From: JAGVSZ01 sp019137045
GTDB taxonomy: Bacteria > Pseudomonadota > Gammaproteobacteria > Burkholderiales > SG8-39
Assembly: GCA_046347635.1 (NCBI GenBank)
Contig: JAXMFT010000008.1
Span: 171,496 to 235,495, forward strand
Direction: 5' to 3'
Length of the DNA stretch: 64,000 nucleotides
The notes below the pieces were generated by a model, which searched no databases, was not told the origin of the DNA, and saw only the letters and a program-made list of their open reading frames with translations. The position numbers and the translations under genes were made by a program. This document shows, one piece after another, positions 34,991-44,747 of the stretch (position 1 is its first letter; the number at the start of each line of letters is the position of its first letter).

Positions 34991-36190
34991 TCACCCGGGC
35001 CTGCCGTCGAGCCGCGGGCGGGTCAGGATCGGCCAGTAGCGGACGAAGTAGAGCGCGAACGCGGCCGACCACAGCACGCCGGAGACCGCGATGCTCGCGA
35101 GGTACTCGCCCGGGGCGAGGAGCGGTCCGAACACCCTGACCGCTGCCGCGAGCAGCACGAGCGCATAGCAGGCCACCTCCGCGCGATCGGCCACGAGCGG
35201 GCGGGCGGAATGGCCGCGCGCGGTCCGGGTCATCATGCCGAGCGTGAGGGCGCCGATCGCGCCGACCGTCAATGCGTGGACGGCGAGCGCGTCCGCGACC
35301 CAGCCGAGCGCCGCCAGCGCGCGCAGCACGAGGTGGATGACGATCCAAGCGTAGGCGGCGTGGAGGATCCAGACGAGCGGCGTCGCGAGCGTCCGGCGCG
35401 AGTCCCACAGGGCGAGCCGGATGCCGTGCGCGACCGCGCAGACGAGCGCGACGAGCGCCAGCACCGGCGCGGGTGCCGCCAGGACGTCCGCGACCAGCAG
35501 CGCGAGGACGCTCCCGAGCGCGATCCGCTCGACGAGCGCGCTGCGCCGCGCCTGCGCGCCCGGGACGCCGTTGTTGGTGAACATCGGGATCACCCGGCCG
35601 CCCATCACCGCCATCACGAACAGGATCACGTCCAGGCCCGCCTGCAGCCCCGGCCGCGCGGGGATGTCGAGCACGCCCAGCATGGACAGGTGGAACGCGA
35701 GGTCGGCGAGCGCCAGCACGACGAGCAGGCCGACGAAGAAGTAGTTGCGCCGGTTGCCGCTCTGCACGAGCGGGAGCGCGATCCCGACCGCCACCGCGAG
35801 CGGAAACGCGGCATTCACCAGCGCGGCGAGGAGCCCGTACGGCGTCACGACCAGCAGCCGGCCGGCGAGCCACAGCGCGCACGCGGCCATCAGCCAGCCC
35901 CCGGTCGGGGTCGGGCGGCCGGTCCAGTTCCTGACCGCGGTGAAGAGGAAGCCCGTGATGACCGCGACGGCGTAGCCGTAGATCATCTCGTGGCCGTGCC
36001 ACGCCGGTCCGCGCAGATACGCGCCGGGCAGCACCCCGGCGTACTGCGCGACCCAGAGCGCGATCGAAAGCGCGGCGAACCCGCTCGCGAGCAGGTAGAA
36101 CGGCCGGAAGCCGAGCTCCCAGAGCGCGAGGCGCGTCGCGGGGGCGCGCTCGCGCCCGCCGGACCTCGCGGCGTGGACTGCCTTGGGCAA
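34991..36190 (-). CDS. nnrS: NnrS family heme-copper membrane protein
   Basis: The protein is 399 residues with about twelve membrane helices. The NnrS signature LWELGFRPFYLLASGFAALSIALW and WHGHEMIYGYAVAVITGFLFTAVRNWTGRPTPTG with its His ligands is clear. NnrS proteins bind heme and copper and protect against nitric oxide; their genes usually accompany denitrification genes, which fits the nar operon in this window. The start is the first ATG of the frame. Upstream 36191-36299 separates it from the divergent AcnX gene. Confidence 0.93.
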   Translation of the reverse strand: MPKAVHAARSGGRERAPATRLALWELGFRPFYLLASGFAALSIALWVAQYAGVLPGAYLRGPAWHGHEMIYGYAVAVITGFLFTAVRNWTGRPTPTGGWLMAACALWLAGRLLVVTPYGLLAALVNAAFPLAVAVGIALPLVQSGNRRNYFFVGLLVVLALADLAFHLSMLGVLDIPARPGLQAGLDVILFVMAVMGGRVIPMFTNNGVPGAQARRSALVERIALGSVLALLVADVLAAPAPVLALVALVCAVAHGIRLALWDSRRTLATPLVWILHAAYAWIVIHLVLRALAALGWVADALAVHALTVGAIGALTLGMMTRTARGHSARPLVADRAEVACYALVLLAAAVRVFGPLLAPGEYLASIAVSGVLWSAAFALYFVRYWPILTRPRLDGRPG

Positions 36191-36299
36191 TGCGATCTCC
36201 TCGATGCTGGGCGCGCGCGGCCGGAACGCGCTATTTTGACGGAATGCGAGTCCGCGCGCCCGTCAGCGCCCCGATCATCTCGTCCGGGCAGGCCATCCG

Positions 36300-37531
36300 A
36301 TGAAGCTGAACGACCTGGAGCGCGCGATGCAGGCCGGCGAGCTCGGTCCTGCGGTGAAGGCCGCCATCGGCCATCAGGTGCAGGTGGGCGAGTTCTTCGC
36401 CGCCGCCGATTTCGTGCCGGTGACGCAGGCCCACGTCATGGCCGACACCGAGAGCCTCGGCGTCGCGGGCGTGCAGTGGATCGAGTCGCTCGGGCGGGAC
36501 GACCCGCGGGCGCGCGTGCGCGTCCCGACCATCATGGATCCGCGCGGCACCGATTTCGCGAAGGCCTCCGTGCTCAAGCACCCGGGCTGGATCCTCGACC
36601 TCGAGCGGCGCGCGATCGCGGCATTCCGGCGCCTGGGCATCATGATGACCGACACCTGCATCAACTACCAGACCATCCAGGCGCCGGCGCGCGGCGAGAG
36701 CGTCGCCTTCGGCGACACCGGCGTCGTGATCTACTGCAACTCGGTGTGCGGCGCGCGCTCGAACTTCGAGGGCGGGCCCTCGGCGCTCGCCGCCGGCCTG
36801 ACCGGCCGCACGCCCCGCTACGGCTTCCACCTCGACGCGCAGCGGCGCGCGACGCTGCGCTTGCGCGCCGACTGGACGCCGGTCACGCTCAACGACTGGG
36901 GCGCGCTCGGCGGCCTCATCGGCCGGCTCGCCGGGCACTACTGGGCGGTGCCGGTCGTCGAGGGGCTCGACCGCGTGCCGGGATCGGACGAGCTCAAGCA
37001 CTTCGGCGCCGCGATGGCGAGCTTCGGCTCGAGCGCGATGTTCCACCTGGTCGGCGTCACGCCCGAAGCGGCGCGCCTCGCGGACACCGGCGGCGACGCG
37101 CTCCCGGTCGCGCACCGGATCGGGGAGCGCGAAGTGAGGGCGCTGCAGGCGCAGTACGCGGGCGAGAAGGAGATCGACGTGGTCGTCTTCTCGGCGCCGC
37201 AGCTCAGCCTGTACGAGCTGCGCGACCTCGCCGCGCTGTGCGACGGGCGCCGCTTCGTCAAGCCGCTGCTCGCAGTCACGAGCCCGCAGGTGAAGCCGGA
37301 TGCCGACCGCTTCGGCTTCACGCAGCGCATCGAGGACGCCGGGGGGCACGTGCTCGCCGGCATGTGCTTCTACCAGTCCTACGCGCGCGAGATCGCCGAG
37401 GCGAACGGCTGGAAGCGCCTCGCGACGAACAGCACGAAGATGGTGAACATCCTCGGCGGCTACGGTACGTGCCGCTTCTCGCGACCATGGAGCAATGCGT
37501 GGAAGCGGCGGCGACCGGGAGGCTGCCGTGA
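36300..37531 (+). CDS. Aconitase X catalytic domain (DUF521), frameshifted near the C-terminus
   Basis: From ATG 36300 the frame encodes the AcnX large domain: TMADTESLGVAG-like VMADTESLGVAGVQWIE, TCINYQTIQAPARGESVAFGD, YCNSVCGARSNFEGGP with cluster Cys residues, and NSTKMVNILGGYG. After codon 388 the frame departs, while the +1 frame reads YVPLLATMEQCVEAAATGRLP and stops at 37531, the proper AcnX end. One base is missing between 37465 and 37466. The restored stop overlaps the GTG of the small domain (GTGA). AcnX enzymes are Fe-S dehydratases, in bacteria often for cis-3-hydroxy-L-proline. Confidence 0.85.
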
Positions 37532-37932
37532 AGACGCTCGTCGCCCGCCAGGCGATGGGGCGTGCGGTGCGCGGCGAGGCGCTCGTCGCGCGGGACGGGT
37601 TCTCCGCGCGCTACGACCTCGACCGCATCGCCGGCACGTTCTCGCGTCCGGCGCACAAGCTCGCGGGGCAGTCCTACGTCGGCAGGATCCTCGTGCTCGA
37701 CACGGCGAAGGGCGGCGTGGCGAGCGCGTGGATGCTGCGCGAGATGGCCGCGCGCGGGATCGTGCCGCTCGCGCTCGTCTTCAACAGCGTGAACCCGATC
37801 ATCGCGCAGGGCGCGGCGTTCGGCGACATTACGCTGCTCGCCGGTTTCGAGTGCGACGTGACCGGCGCGGTCCCGCACGGCGCGACCGTGGCGCTCGATC
37901 CGGCCGCGCGCGCGCTCCGCGTCCTGGCGTGA
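37528..37932 (+). CDS. Aconitase X swivel domain (DUF126)
   Basis: This encodes 134 residues with a GTG start overlapping the large-subunit stop by four bases. The DUF126 pattern is clear: GRAVRGEALVARDGFSARYDLDRIAGTFSRPAHKLAGQSYVGRILVLDTAKGGVASAWML and VFNSVNPIIAQGAAFGDITLLAGFECD. The Ser/Gly-rich swivel domain completes the AcnX active site. In many bacteria the two domains are fused; here they are separate, which is also common. Confidence 0.9.
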   Translation: MKTLVARQAMGRAVRGEALVARDGFSARYDLDRIAGTFSRPAHKLAGQSYVGRILVLDTAKGGVASAWMLREMAARGIVPLALVFNSVNPIIAQGAAFGDITLLAGFECDVTGAVPHGATVALDPAARALRVLA

Positions 37933-38038
37933 AGCAGCGGCTTCCCGCCGCGGGGCCGGCGCGGTAGGTGACGCGCGCCTGGGGCCCGCGCGCGCGGACG
38001 CGCCCGATCGCCCGGGACGAGCCGGGCGTGGCGGTCGG

Positions 38039-38791
38039 CTACTCCGGCTTGCGGAACTTCAGCACGAACTCGTCCACCGGCGTCGGCGCCCGGAACACGG
38101 CTACGTCGCGCGCGTCCTCCGGGCGGCGCAGGAACTCGCCGCGCGCGACGAGCCGGAAGCCGGCAGCCTCGATCTCCCTGACCACCGACGCCTCCTCGAT
38201 GCGGTGGAGGCTCTTCGTGACGCCGACGCCGTCGCCGGGGCGGGCCGAGTGGTCCGCGACGACGAGCACGCCGCCGCGCTTCAGCAGCTCGTACAGCCGG
38301 CCGGTTCATGCGCGCGCGGTCGACGCCGGCGTGAACGGTGTCGTGATAGGCGAAGAAGAACGTGATCGCGTCGAGGTTCCCGACGCCGGGCGGAGCGGAT
38401 CGTCGAACGGCCGCAGCACGCGCTCGACGTTGCGCATCGCCGGACCGCGCGCGCGCGCGTCGTACGCCTCCGCCGCGCGCGGAAAGAGCGGGGGCTGGTC
38501 CTGGGCGTACACCTTGCCCTGCGGTCCGACCGCGCGCGCGAGCATCTCGGCGGTGTATCCGCCCCCCGCGCCCATCTCCAGGACGCGCATCCCGGGGCCG
38601 ATGCCGGTGAACGCGAACAGCTTGACCGGATCGCGCCGCTCGTCGGTCTTGCGGTCCGCGCCGCTGCGGTCGGGGGCGGCGACGATCGCCGCATAGTCGG
38701 CCGGCCCGGGGCCGGACGTGCCGGCGCAGCCGGCCAGCACGCCGAGCGCGAGCAGCGCGCGCGCGACGGGCGACGGAAAGCGAAAGGGCAT
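38039..38791 (-). CDS. Exported class I SAM-dependent methyltransferase-like protein (frameshifted)
   Basis: From ATG 38791 the frame gives a lipoprotein-like leader (LLALGVLAGCAG) and the SAM-binding motif MRVLEMGAGGGYTAEMLARAVGPQGKVYAQD. Near 38388 the frame shifts: the neighbouring frame reads GNLDAITFFFAYHDTVHAGVDRARMNR, then near 38300-38306 it returns to the first frame, ending DHSARPGDGVGVTKSLHRIEEASVVREIEAAGF and DEFVLKFRKPE. This is best explained by a one-base deletion near 38388 and a one-base insertion (or two deletions) near 38300. The family is a conserved periplasmic methyltransferase-like protein whose substrate is unknown. Confidence 0.75.
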
Positions 38792-38938
38792 GGGCGGGGC
38801 TCCAGAGCGGTCCTGTGGCGCCGGCGCGCGCGCCGGCGAGCGCGAAGATACCAAGCGCGGGCCGGGATGCAAACTGCGCGCCCCGCCGCGCCCGCGGAGT
38901 GAATCGCGGGTACGATCGCGCGCGAAAGGAGCCACCCC

Positions 38939-39757
38939 TTGCCCGAGCGATCGCGCCCCACCTCCAAGGCCTACCGGAACCGCGGCTTCCTGGACAGCAA
39001 GGAGGCGCGCGCGCTGCGCATCCTCGCCGAGTATCTCGAGCCGAAGGCGCGCTTCGAGCGCCAGCGCGTCGACGACACGATCGTCTTCATGGGCTCGGCG
39101 CGCACCCCGTCCCGCGAGCAGGCCGAGGCCGCGCTGCGCCGCGCCGAGGGCGGGGAAGGCGACCTGGAGCAGGCGCGCACCGGCCTGCGCATGTCGGCCT
39201 ACTACGAGGCCGCGCGGACGCTGGCGTTCCGGCTGACGCAGTGGTCGAAGGAGCTCGTTCCGCAGGGGGAGCGCCGCTTCGTGGTGTGCACCGGCGGCGG
39301 CCCGGGAATCATGGAGGCCGCCAACCGCGGGGCGGCCGAGGCGCGCGGCATGAACGTCGGCCTCACGATCTCGATCCCGGTGGAGGAGTTCGACAACCGG
39401 TACGTGACGCGCGAGCTCGCGTTCCACTTCCACTACTTCTTCATGCGCAAGTTCTGGTTCGCGTACCTCGCGAAGGCGGTGGTGGTCTTCCCGGGCGGCT
39501 TCGGGACGCTCGACGAGCTCTTCGAGCTGCTCACGCTGGTGCAGACCCGCAAGATGCGCAAGGCGATGCCGATCGTGCTGTTCGGGACGGCGTATTGGCG
39601 CGAGGTGGTGGACTTCGACGCGCTGGTGCGCCACGGCACGATCTCGCCCGCGGACGTCAACCTCGTCTACCGCACCGACTCGGTGGACGAGGCCTACGAC
39701 TGGATCGTGCGCCAGCTCGCCGAGCACGCGCTCGGGCTGCCCGGCCCGATGCTCTGA
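38939..39757 (+). CDS. LOG-family (lysine decarboxylase-like) Rossmann protein
   Basis: The 272-residue product starts with TTG at 38939, supported by a perfect AAAGGAG site seven bases upstream and by homology. The LOG motifs TGGGPGIMEAANRGA and PGGFGTLDELFELLTLVQT are present, in the PGGxGTxxE form that binds nucleotide phosphates. Small family members are cytokinin-activating phosphoribohydrolases; this longer subgroup is likely a nucleotide-5'-monophosphate nucleosidase. The N-terminal extension (residues 1-90) is typical of the long form. Confidence 0.88.
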   Translation: MPERSRPTSKAYRNRGFLDSKEARALRILAEYLEPKARFERQRVDDTIVFMGSARTPSREQAEAALRRAEGGEGDLEQARTGLRMSAYYEAARTLAFRLTQWSKELVPQGERRFVVCTGGGPGIMEAANRGAAEARGMNVGLTISIPVEEFDNRYVTRELAFHFHYFFMRKFWFAYLAKAVVVFPGGFGTLDELFELLTLVQTRKMRKAMPIVLFGTAYWREVVDFDALVRHGTISPADVNLVYRTDSVDEAYDWIVRQLAEHALGLPGPML

Positions 39758-39894
39758 CCGGCCGCGGCGCGCACCGGCGCGCGGCCCGTTTGCGCGACAA
39801 TCCCCGCGCGGCCGCGGCCGCCCGCCGATTGAATTCGGCGCGATCGGCCGCATCTTCAAGCGTGCCGCCCGCGGCATCGACCAGGAGCCACACA

Positions 39895-40749
39895 ATGACC
39901 ACGCGCACCGTCCGGGAAATCGTCGAGTCGGTCCCCACGTCCGATGGCGCCGGGGTGAGGCTGCGCCGCAGCCTCGGCCGGTCCGATCGGGCGCGCCTCG
40001 ATCCGTTCCTGATGCTGGACGAGTTCTCGTCCGAGAATCCCGACGACTACGTGGCCGGCTTTCCGGCGCACCCGCACCGCGGTTTCGAGACCGTCACCTA
40101 CATGCTCGACGGCCACATGCAGCACCAGGACCACCTCGGCCACACCGGGGAGCTGCGCGCGGGCGGGGTGCAGTGGATGACCGCGGGCCGCGGCATCATC
40201 CACTCGGAGATGCCGCAGCAGGAACGCGGGCGCATGCGCGGTTTCCAGCTCTGGATCAACCTGCCGGCGCGCGAGAAGATGAAGCCGGCCGCCTACCGAG
40301 ACATCCAGCCCGCCGACATCCCGGTGGTCGCGCTCGCCGGCGGCGGGCAGGTCAAGGTCATCGCCGGGACGTTCGAGCACGAGGGTCGGTCCACGCCCGG
40401 GCCGATCGGCGGGCTCTCGACCGAGCCGCGCTATTTCGACGTCGAGCTGCCCGCGGGCGCGACGTTCGCGCAGGCGATTCCCGCCGACCACAACGCGTTC
40501 GTCTATGCGTTCGAGGGCAGCCTCGCGGTCGGCGGCCGGACGCTGCCGGCGCAGAGCGCCGCGTTCCTGTCCGCAGGCGACCGGGTCGAGGCGGCCGCGG
40601 GGCCGCAGGGCGCGCGCTTCATCCTCCTCGCCGGCCGGCCGATCGGCGAGCCGGTGGTGCAGTACGGGCCGTTCGTCATGAACACGCGCGCGGAGATCGA
40701 GCAGGCGATCCGCGACTATCAGCGCGGGGTGCTGACCCAGGCGGCGTGA
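39895..40749 (+). CDS. Pirin family protein
   Basis: This bicupin protein is 284 residues. The pirin motifs DPFLMLDEF, GFPAHPHRGFETVTYMLDGHMQHQD and GGVQWMTAGRGIIHSEMPQ with metal-binding His/Glu residues are all present; the C-terminal cupin (PADHNAFVYAFEGSLAVGGRTL) completes it. Bacterial pirins often act as quercetinases or modulate central metabolic enzymes. Start ATG 39895 is preceded by CAGGAG. It is not clearly in an operon. Confidence 0.93.
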   Translation: MTTRTVREIVESVPTSDGAGVRLRRSLGRSDRARLDPFLMLDEFSSENPDDYVAGFPAHPHRGFETVTYMLDGHMQHQDHLGHTGELRAGGVQWMTAGRGIIHSEMPQQERGRMRGFQLWINLPAREKMKPAAYRDIQPADIPVVALAGGGQVKVIAGTFEHEGRSTPGPIGGLSTEPRYFDVELPAGATFAQAIPADHNAFVYAFEGSLAVGGRTLPAQSAAFLSAGDRVEAAAGPQGARFILLAGRPIGEPVVQYGPFVMNTRAEIEQAIRDYQRGVLTQAA

Positions 40750-40910
40750 GCGGGCGCCCGCCCGGCACCGGTCCGTGGCGTTCGTCGCGCCGCGCGGCAC
40801 GCGCGGGGGCGCCCCGGCCGCCCGCGCGCCCGCGGCGAGGGAAGAGTTGCTTTCACGGGCCGCTGCGGCCCCCTATCATCCCGTCGCACCGAGACCCAGT
40901 TCACGTGGCG

Positions 40911-41417
40911 ATGGCCGAACCGAAGCAGCCGGACGACCCCGCGGCGGGCGAGAGCGGCCCCCTCGACCTGGACGCGTTCGCGGTCTTCGACCCGGAAGCG
41001 GGCGAGGCCGCGCTGCGCAAGCGCCTGAACGTGCAGCTCGACGAGCAGGCGGAGGAGGCGCTCGAGTTCCCCCCGCTCATGGGTGACCAGACCCTCACGC
41101 GCGAGGTGAGCGCGCGCTGGAAGGCGCTGCGCGAGGCCGAGCGCCAGAAGGAGCGGCCCGACCCCTGGCCGATCGTGGAGCGCAACTTCCCGCGCATCGC
41201 CGCCTACATCCGCGAGCACTGGGGCAAGCGCGCGCTCGACGACTACTTCTCGAAGCTCGTGATCGACGAGCGCGGCGGCCGGCAGGGCTTCCCGATGGAC
41301 GTGCTGTGGGCGATCATGGAGGTCGCCCGGCTGCACGCCGCGCAGTTCGGCCTCGCCCAGCCGATCCGCCCCTGGGAGGCGGACGTGAGCGAGACCAAGT
41401 GGTGGTACAAGCGCTAG
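40911..41417 (+). CDS. Conserved hypothetical protein, unknown function
   Basis: This encodes 168 residues from ATG 40911; GTG 40905 would add two. The first 45 residues are acidic and disordered, and the rest is a helical domain: WPIVERNFPRIAAYIREHWGKRALDDYFSKLVIDERGGRQGFPMDVLWAIMEVARLHAAQFGL, then IRPWEADVSETKWWYKR. The C-terminal block looks well conserved and soluble. I do not recognise a characterised family. It stands alone between pirin and a convergent RidA gene. Confidence 0.75.
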   Translation: MAEPKQPDDPAAGESGPLDLDAFAVFDPEAGEAALRKRLNVQLDEQAEEALEFPPLMGDQTLTREVSARWKALREAERQKERPDPWPIVERNFPRIAAYIREHWGKRALDDYFSKLVIDERGGRQGFPMDVLWAIMEVARLHAAQFGLAQPIRPWEADVSETKWWYKR

Positions 41418-41429
41418 GGCGCCCGCGCC

Positions 41430-41900
41430 CTACGGCCTGATCTCGAACACGCCCTCGACCTCGACCGCGACTCCGAACGGGAGCGAGCCCATCCCCACCG
41501 CCGAGCGCGCGTGCCGGCCGGCGTCGCCGAACACCTTCACCACCAGGTCCGACACGCCGTTGACGACCTTGGGCTGATCGCCGAACTCCGGCACCGCGTT
41601 GACGAACCCGACGATCTTCACGCAGCGCACCACGCGGTCGAGGTCGCCGTTGCACGCGGCCTTGAGCCGCGCGAGCATGTTCAGGCCGGCGAGCTCGGCC
41701 GCCTTCTGCCCTTCCTCGACCGCGAACTCGCGCCCGAGCTTGCCGATGAACTTCCGCACGCCGTTCTCCTGCGGCACCTGGCCGGACAGGAACGCGAGGT
41801 TCCCGGTGACCACGAAGCCGACGTAGTTGCCGGCGGGCTCGCCCGGCGCGGGAAGGGTGATGCCGAGCTCCTTCATGCGTGCGTCGATCTTGCCGCTCAT
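41430..41900 (-). CDS. RidA family protein (YjgF/chorismate mutase-like fold)
   Basis: The protein is 156 residues. It belongs to the longer RidA subgroup: MKELGITLPAPGEPAGNYVGFVVTGNLAFLSGQVP, then NMLARLKAACNGDLDRVVRCVKIVGFVNAVPEFGDQPKVVNGVSDLVVKVFGDAGRHARSAVGMGSLPFGVAVEVEGVFE. The Arg of ARSAVGMGSLPFGV corresponds to the reactive-site Arg. Canonical RidA deaminates reactive enamines. The gene is 30 bp after the TPP enzyme gene on the same strand, a pairing compatible with keto-acid chemistry. Confidence 0.9.
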   Translation of the reverse strand: MSGKIDARMKELGITLPAPGEPAGNYVGFVVTGNLAFLSGQVPQENGVRKFIGKLGREFAVEEGQKAAELAGLNMLARLKAACNGDLDRVVRCVKIVGFVNAVPEFGDQPKVVNGVSDLVVKVFGDAGRHARSAVGMGSLPFGVAVEVEGVFEIRP

Positions 41901-41930
41901 TGCCGTCTCCTCTGTTGAACAATCAGCCGG

Positions 41931-43631
41931 TCACGCCACCCATTCGCTCACCGGCGCGGCCGCCTCGTGCAACGGCTGCGCGATCACGTCGACGAGCGTC
42001 GGGCCGCCGTGGGCGAGCGCCTCGGCGAGCGCCGCGCGCAGCTGCGCCGGGTCGCTCACGCTCCACGAGCGCAGCCCGTACGCGGCCGCGACGCGCGCGT
42101 GGTCGGTGCGCTCGAAGTCGACCGAGAAGTAGCGCCGGTCGAAGCCGGCGCGCTGGCCGGCCTTGATCCACCCGTAGGTCGCGTTCGAGACCACCACGAA
42201 CGTGATCGGCAGCTTGTGCCGCAGCACGGTCTCGAACTCCCCGACGGTGAACCCGAAGCTGCCGTCGCCCATCACCGCGACGCACTTCGCGCCCGGGCGG
42301 CCGAACTGCGCGCCGACGGCGGCCGAAAGCGCGTAGCCGAGCGCGCCGTGCGCGCGGTTCGAGATGAACCTGCGCCCGGGTGCGGCCTGCGTGAAGTACG
42401 CGGAGAAGTAGGGGCAGGGCGTCCCGGGATCGGCGACCAGGATCGCGTCCGGCGGGCAGACCGCCTGCAGGTCGGCCACCAGGCGCTCCGGCTTGATCGG
42501 CGCGTCGGGCGACTCCGCCAGCCGCCGGAACGCGGCGAACTTCTCCTCTTTCGCGCTCGCGACCGCGCGCTCCACGGCGGTGCGGCGTCCAGGGCGGGCG
42601 CCGATCCCGGCGAGCTCGGCGTCGAGCGCCTCGAGCGCGAGCCGCGCGTCGCCGACCACCGCGGCGTCGGTCGGGTAGTTCACGCCGATCACCGCGGGGT
42701 CGACGTCGATGTGGCCGATCCGCGCGCCGCCCGGCGCGGGGAAGCGGCGGCGCTCGGTCGTCACCGAGCCCGCCCGGCAGCCGACGAACACCACGAGATC
42801 CGCGTCCGCGACGATCGCGCGCGTTGGCGGCGTGCCGCCGTTCGTGCCGACTACGCCCACTGCGAGCGGATGCCCGTCGCCGATCGCGCCCTTGCCGCTG
42901 ATCGTCGTGGCCACCGGCGCGCCGACGCGCTCGGCGATGCGCGCGAGCGCCGCCTCGGCCGCCGCGATGACGACGCCGCCGCCGCAGACGAGCAGCGGTC
43001 GCTCGGCCTGCGCGACGAGCCGCGCGAGCGCCGCCACCGCTGCCGGGTCGGGCGCTGCGCGGTGCGCGGGGTAGCGGGCGAACGTCTTGTCCGCCCACAG
43101 CTCGCCCGCGTCGACTGCGCCGAGCTGCACGTCGTAGGGCACGCCGACGTGCGCCGCCCCGGGCCGGCCGGTCGCCATCTGCGCGAACGCGGCGCGCACG
43201 ACCCGCGGGAGGTCCTCGGCCCGGTCGAGCATCCGGTTCCACTTGGTGACGGGGCGGAAGAGCGCCTCCTGGTCGAGCTCGGTCAGGGTGTAGCGGCCGC
43301 GCGCGGACACCGCAACGTCGGTCGTCAGCGCGAGCACCGGGACCGACGACTCGTTCGCCTCGACGAGGCCGGGGAGGATGTAGGTCGCGCCGCCGCCGCT
43401 CGGCCCCTCGCACACGCCGACCTTGCCGGTCACGCGGGCGTAACCGTCCGCCATGTAGCCCGCCGAGCGCTCGTCGCGGCACAGGACGTGCCGGATGCCG
43501 TGGTCGAGCCGCGCGAGCGCGTCGTAGAAAGGCAGGCTCGTGTCGCCGCACAGGCCGAAGAGCACCTCGACCTCGTGCAGTGCGAGCATCCGGACGAGCG
43601 CTTCCGCGCCGCTGACGTGCTGTCCATCCAT
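41931..43631 (-). CDS. Thiamine diphosphate-dependent enzyme, acetolactate synthase-like
   Basis: This encodes 566 residues from ATG 43631. Three-domain TPP fold: N-terminal pyrimidine-binding domain with the catalytic Glu in CRDERSAGYMADGYARVTG, a central FAD/Rossmann-like domain (IADADLVVFVGCRAGSVTTERRRFP), and the PP domain with GDGSFGFTVGEFETVLRHKLPITFVVVSNATYGWIK. It is nearer to the acetolactate synthase / glyoxylate carboligase group than to pyruvate oxidase, but true IlvB lacks this sequence context and no small subunit is adjacent. The substrate is unassigned. Confidence 0.85.
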   Translation of the reverse strand: MDGQHVSGAEALVRMLALHEVEVLFGLCGDTSLPFYDALARLDHGIRHVLCRDERSAGYMADGYARVTGKVGVCEGPSGGGATYILPGLVEANESSVPVLALTTDVAVSARGRYTLTELDQEALFRPVTKWNRMLDRAEDLPRVVRAAFAQMATGRPGAAHVGVPYDVQLGAVDAGELWADKTFARYPAHRAAPDPAAVAALARLVAQAERPLLVCGGGVVIAAAEAALARIAERVGAPVATTISGKGAIGDGHPLAVGVVGTNGGTPPTRAIVADADLVVFVGCRAGSVTTERRRFPAPGGARIGHIDVDPAVIGVNYPTDAAVVGDARLALEALDAELAGIGARPGRRTAVERAVASAKEEKFAAFRRLAESPDAPIKPERLVADLQAVCPPDAILVADPGTPCPYFSAYFTQAAPGRRFISNRAHGALGYALSAAVGAQFGRPGAKCVAVMGDGSFGFTVGEFETVLRHKLPITFVVVSNATYGWIKAGQRAGFDRRYFSVDFERTDHARVAAAYGLRSWSVSDPAQLRAALAEALAHGGPTLVDVIAQPLHEAAAPVSEWVA

Positions 43632-43752
43632 CGGAGCCGCGAGGATAACCGTGGCGCCGGGTTCCTGCGTCGCGGCCGGCGCCGCCCCCGCGCCCCGCAC
43701 TGCTTGTAGACTGCGGCCTTTCGCGCCCGACCGCGCCGCCGGAGACTCCCGC

Positions 43753-44718
43753 ATGACCCGATTCCTCGCCACGCTCTGCGCCTGTTTCCTCGGCCTCCTG
43801 TCCTGGTGCGCCGCGGCCCAGCCCTACCCGGTGAAGCCGGTCCGCGTGATCGTCGCGTTCGCGCCCGGCACCACGTCGGACATCGTCGGCCGCCTCGTCT
43901 CCGAGCGGCTCGCGCAGTCCATGGGCCAGCCGTTCGTGGTCGAGAACCGCACCGGCGCCGGCGGCACGATCGGCGCCGAGTTCGTGGCGAAGTCGCCGCC
44001 CGACGGCTACACGCTGCTCGTGTCGACCGCGGCGCTGCCGGTGAGCGCGTGGGTGTTCCAGAACCTCAAGTACGACACCGGGAAGGACTTCGCGTCGATC
44101 ACCGTGATGACGCTGTCGCCGCTCGCGCTGGCGGCGAACCTGCAGTTCCCGCCGCGGACCGTCGCGGAGCTGATCGACTACGCGAAGGCGAACCCGGGCA
44201 AGGTGAGCTTCGGCTCGGCCGGCGTCGGCACCTCGCACCACCTCACCGGCGAGAAGTTCAAGATCGACACCGGCATCGACATGCAGCACGTGCCCTACAA
44301 GGGCTCCGGTCCCGCGCACGTCGACCTGATGGGCGGCCAGATCCAGATCATGTTCGACAACATCGTCGCGCTGATGCCGCACTTCAAGGCGGGCAAGCTG
44401 CGCCCGCTCGCCGTGTCGAGCGCGCGGCGCCACCCGCTGCTCCCGGAGGTGCCCTCGATCGCCGAGGCGGGCGTGCGCGACTTCGAGGCGGTGGCCTGGT
44501 TCGGCTTCGTCGCGCCTGCCGGCACGCCGCCGGACGTCGTCGCGCGCCTGAACGCCGAGATCGTCAAGGCGCTCGCGATCCCCGAGGTGCGCCAGCGGCT
44601 GCTCGATGCGGGCTCGGAGATCGTCGGCATGACCCCCGAGGCCGCCGACCGCCACCTGCAGCGCGAGCTCGCGAAATGGGGCGCGGTGGTGAAAGCGGCG
44701 AACGTGAAGGCGAACTGA
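43753..44718 (+). CDS. Bug/TctC-family periplasmic solute-binding protein
   Basis: The product is 321 residues with a signal peptide (FLATLCACFLGLLSWCAAAQ) and the Bug motifs YPVKPVRVIVAFAPGTTSDIVGR, VVENRTGAGGTIGAEFVAKSPPDGYTLL, HVPYKGSGPAHVDLMGGQI and GKLRPLAVSSARRHPLLPEVPSIAEAG. These proteins are massively expanded in betaproteobacteria and bind carboxylates for tripartite tricarboxylate transport or signalling. No TctA/TctB genes are adjacent, as is common for orphan Bugs. Confidence 0.93.
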   Translation: MTRFLATLCACFLGLLSWCAAAQPYPVKPVRVIVAFAPGTTSDIVGRLVSERLAQSMGQPFVVENRTGAGGTIGAEFVAKSPPDGYTLLVSTAALPVSAWVFQNLKYDTGKDFASITVMTLSPLALAANLQFPPRTVAELIDYAKANPGKVSFGSAGVGTSHHLTGEKFKIDTGIDMQHVPYKGSGPAHVDLMGGQIQIMFDNIVALMPHFKAGKLRPLAVSSARRHPLLPEVPSIAEAGVRDFEAVAWFGFVAPAGTPPDVVARLNAEIVKALAIPEVRQRLLDAGSEIVGMTPEAADRHLQRELAKWGAVVKAANVKAN

Positions 44719-44745
44719 CGCGCGGCGCCGCGCCGGCGCCGCGCG
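44719..44745 (+). terminator. GC-rich hairpin between convergent genes
   Basis: A perfect 12-bp inverted repeat (CGCGCGGCGCCG / CGGCGCCGCGCG) with a 3-base loop fills the 29 bp between the stop codons of the convergent TctC-type and secreted-protein genes. There is no T-run, so termination may rely on the hairpin alone or on Rho. Confidence 0.45.
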
Positions 44746-44747
44746 GC

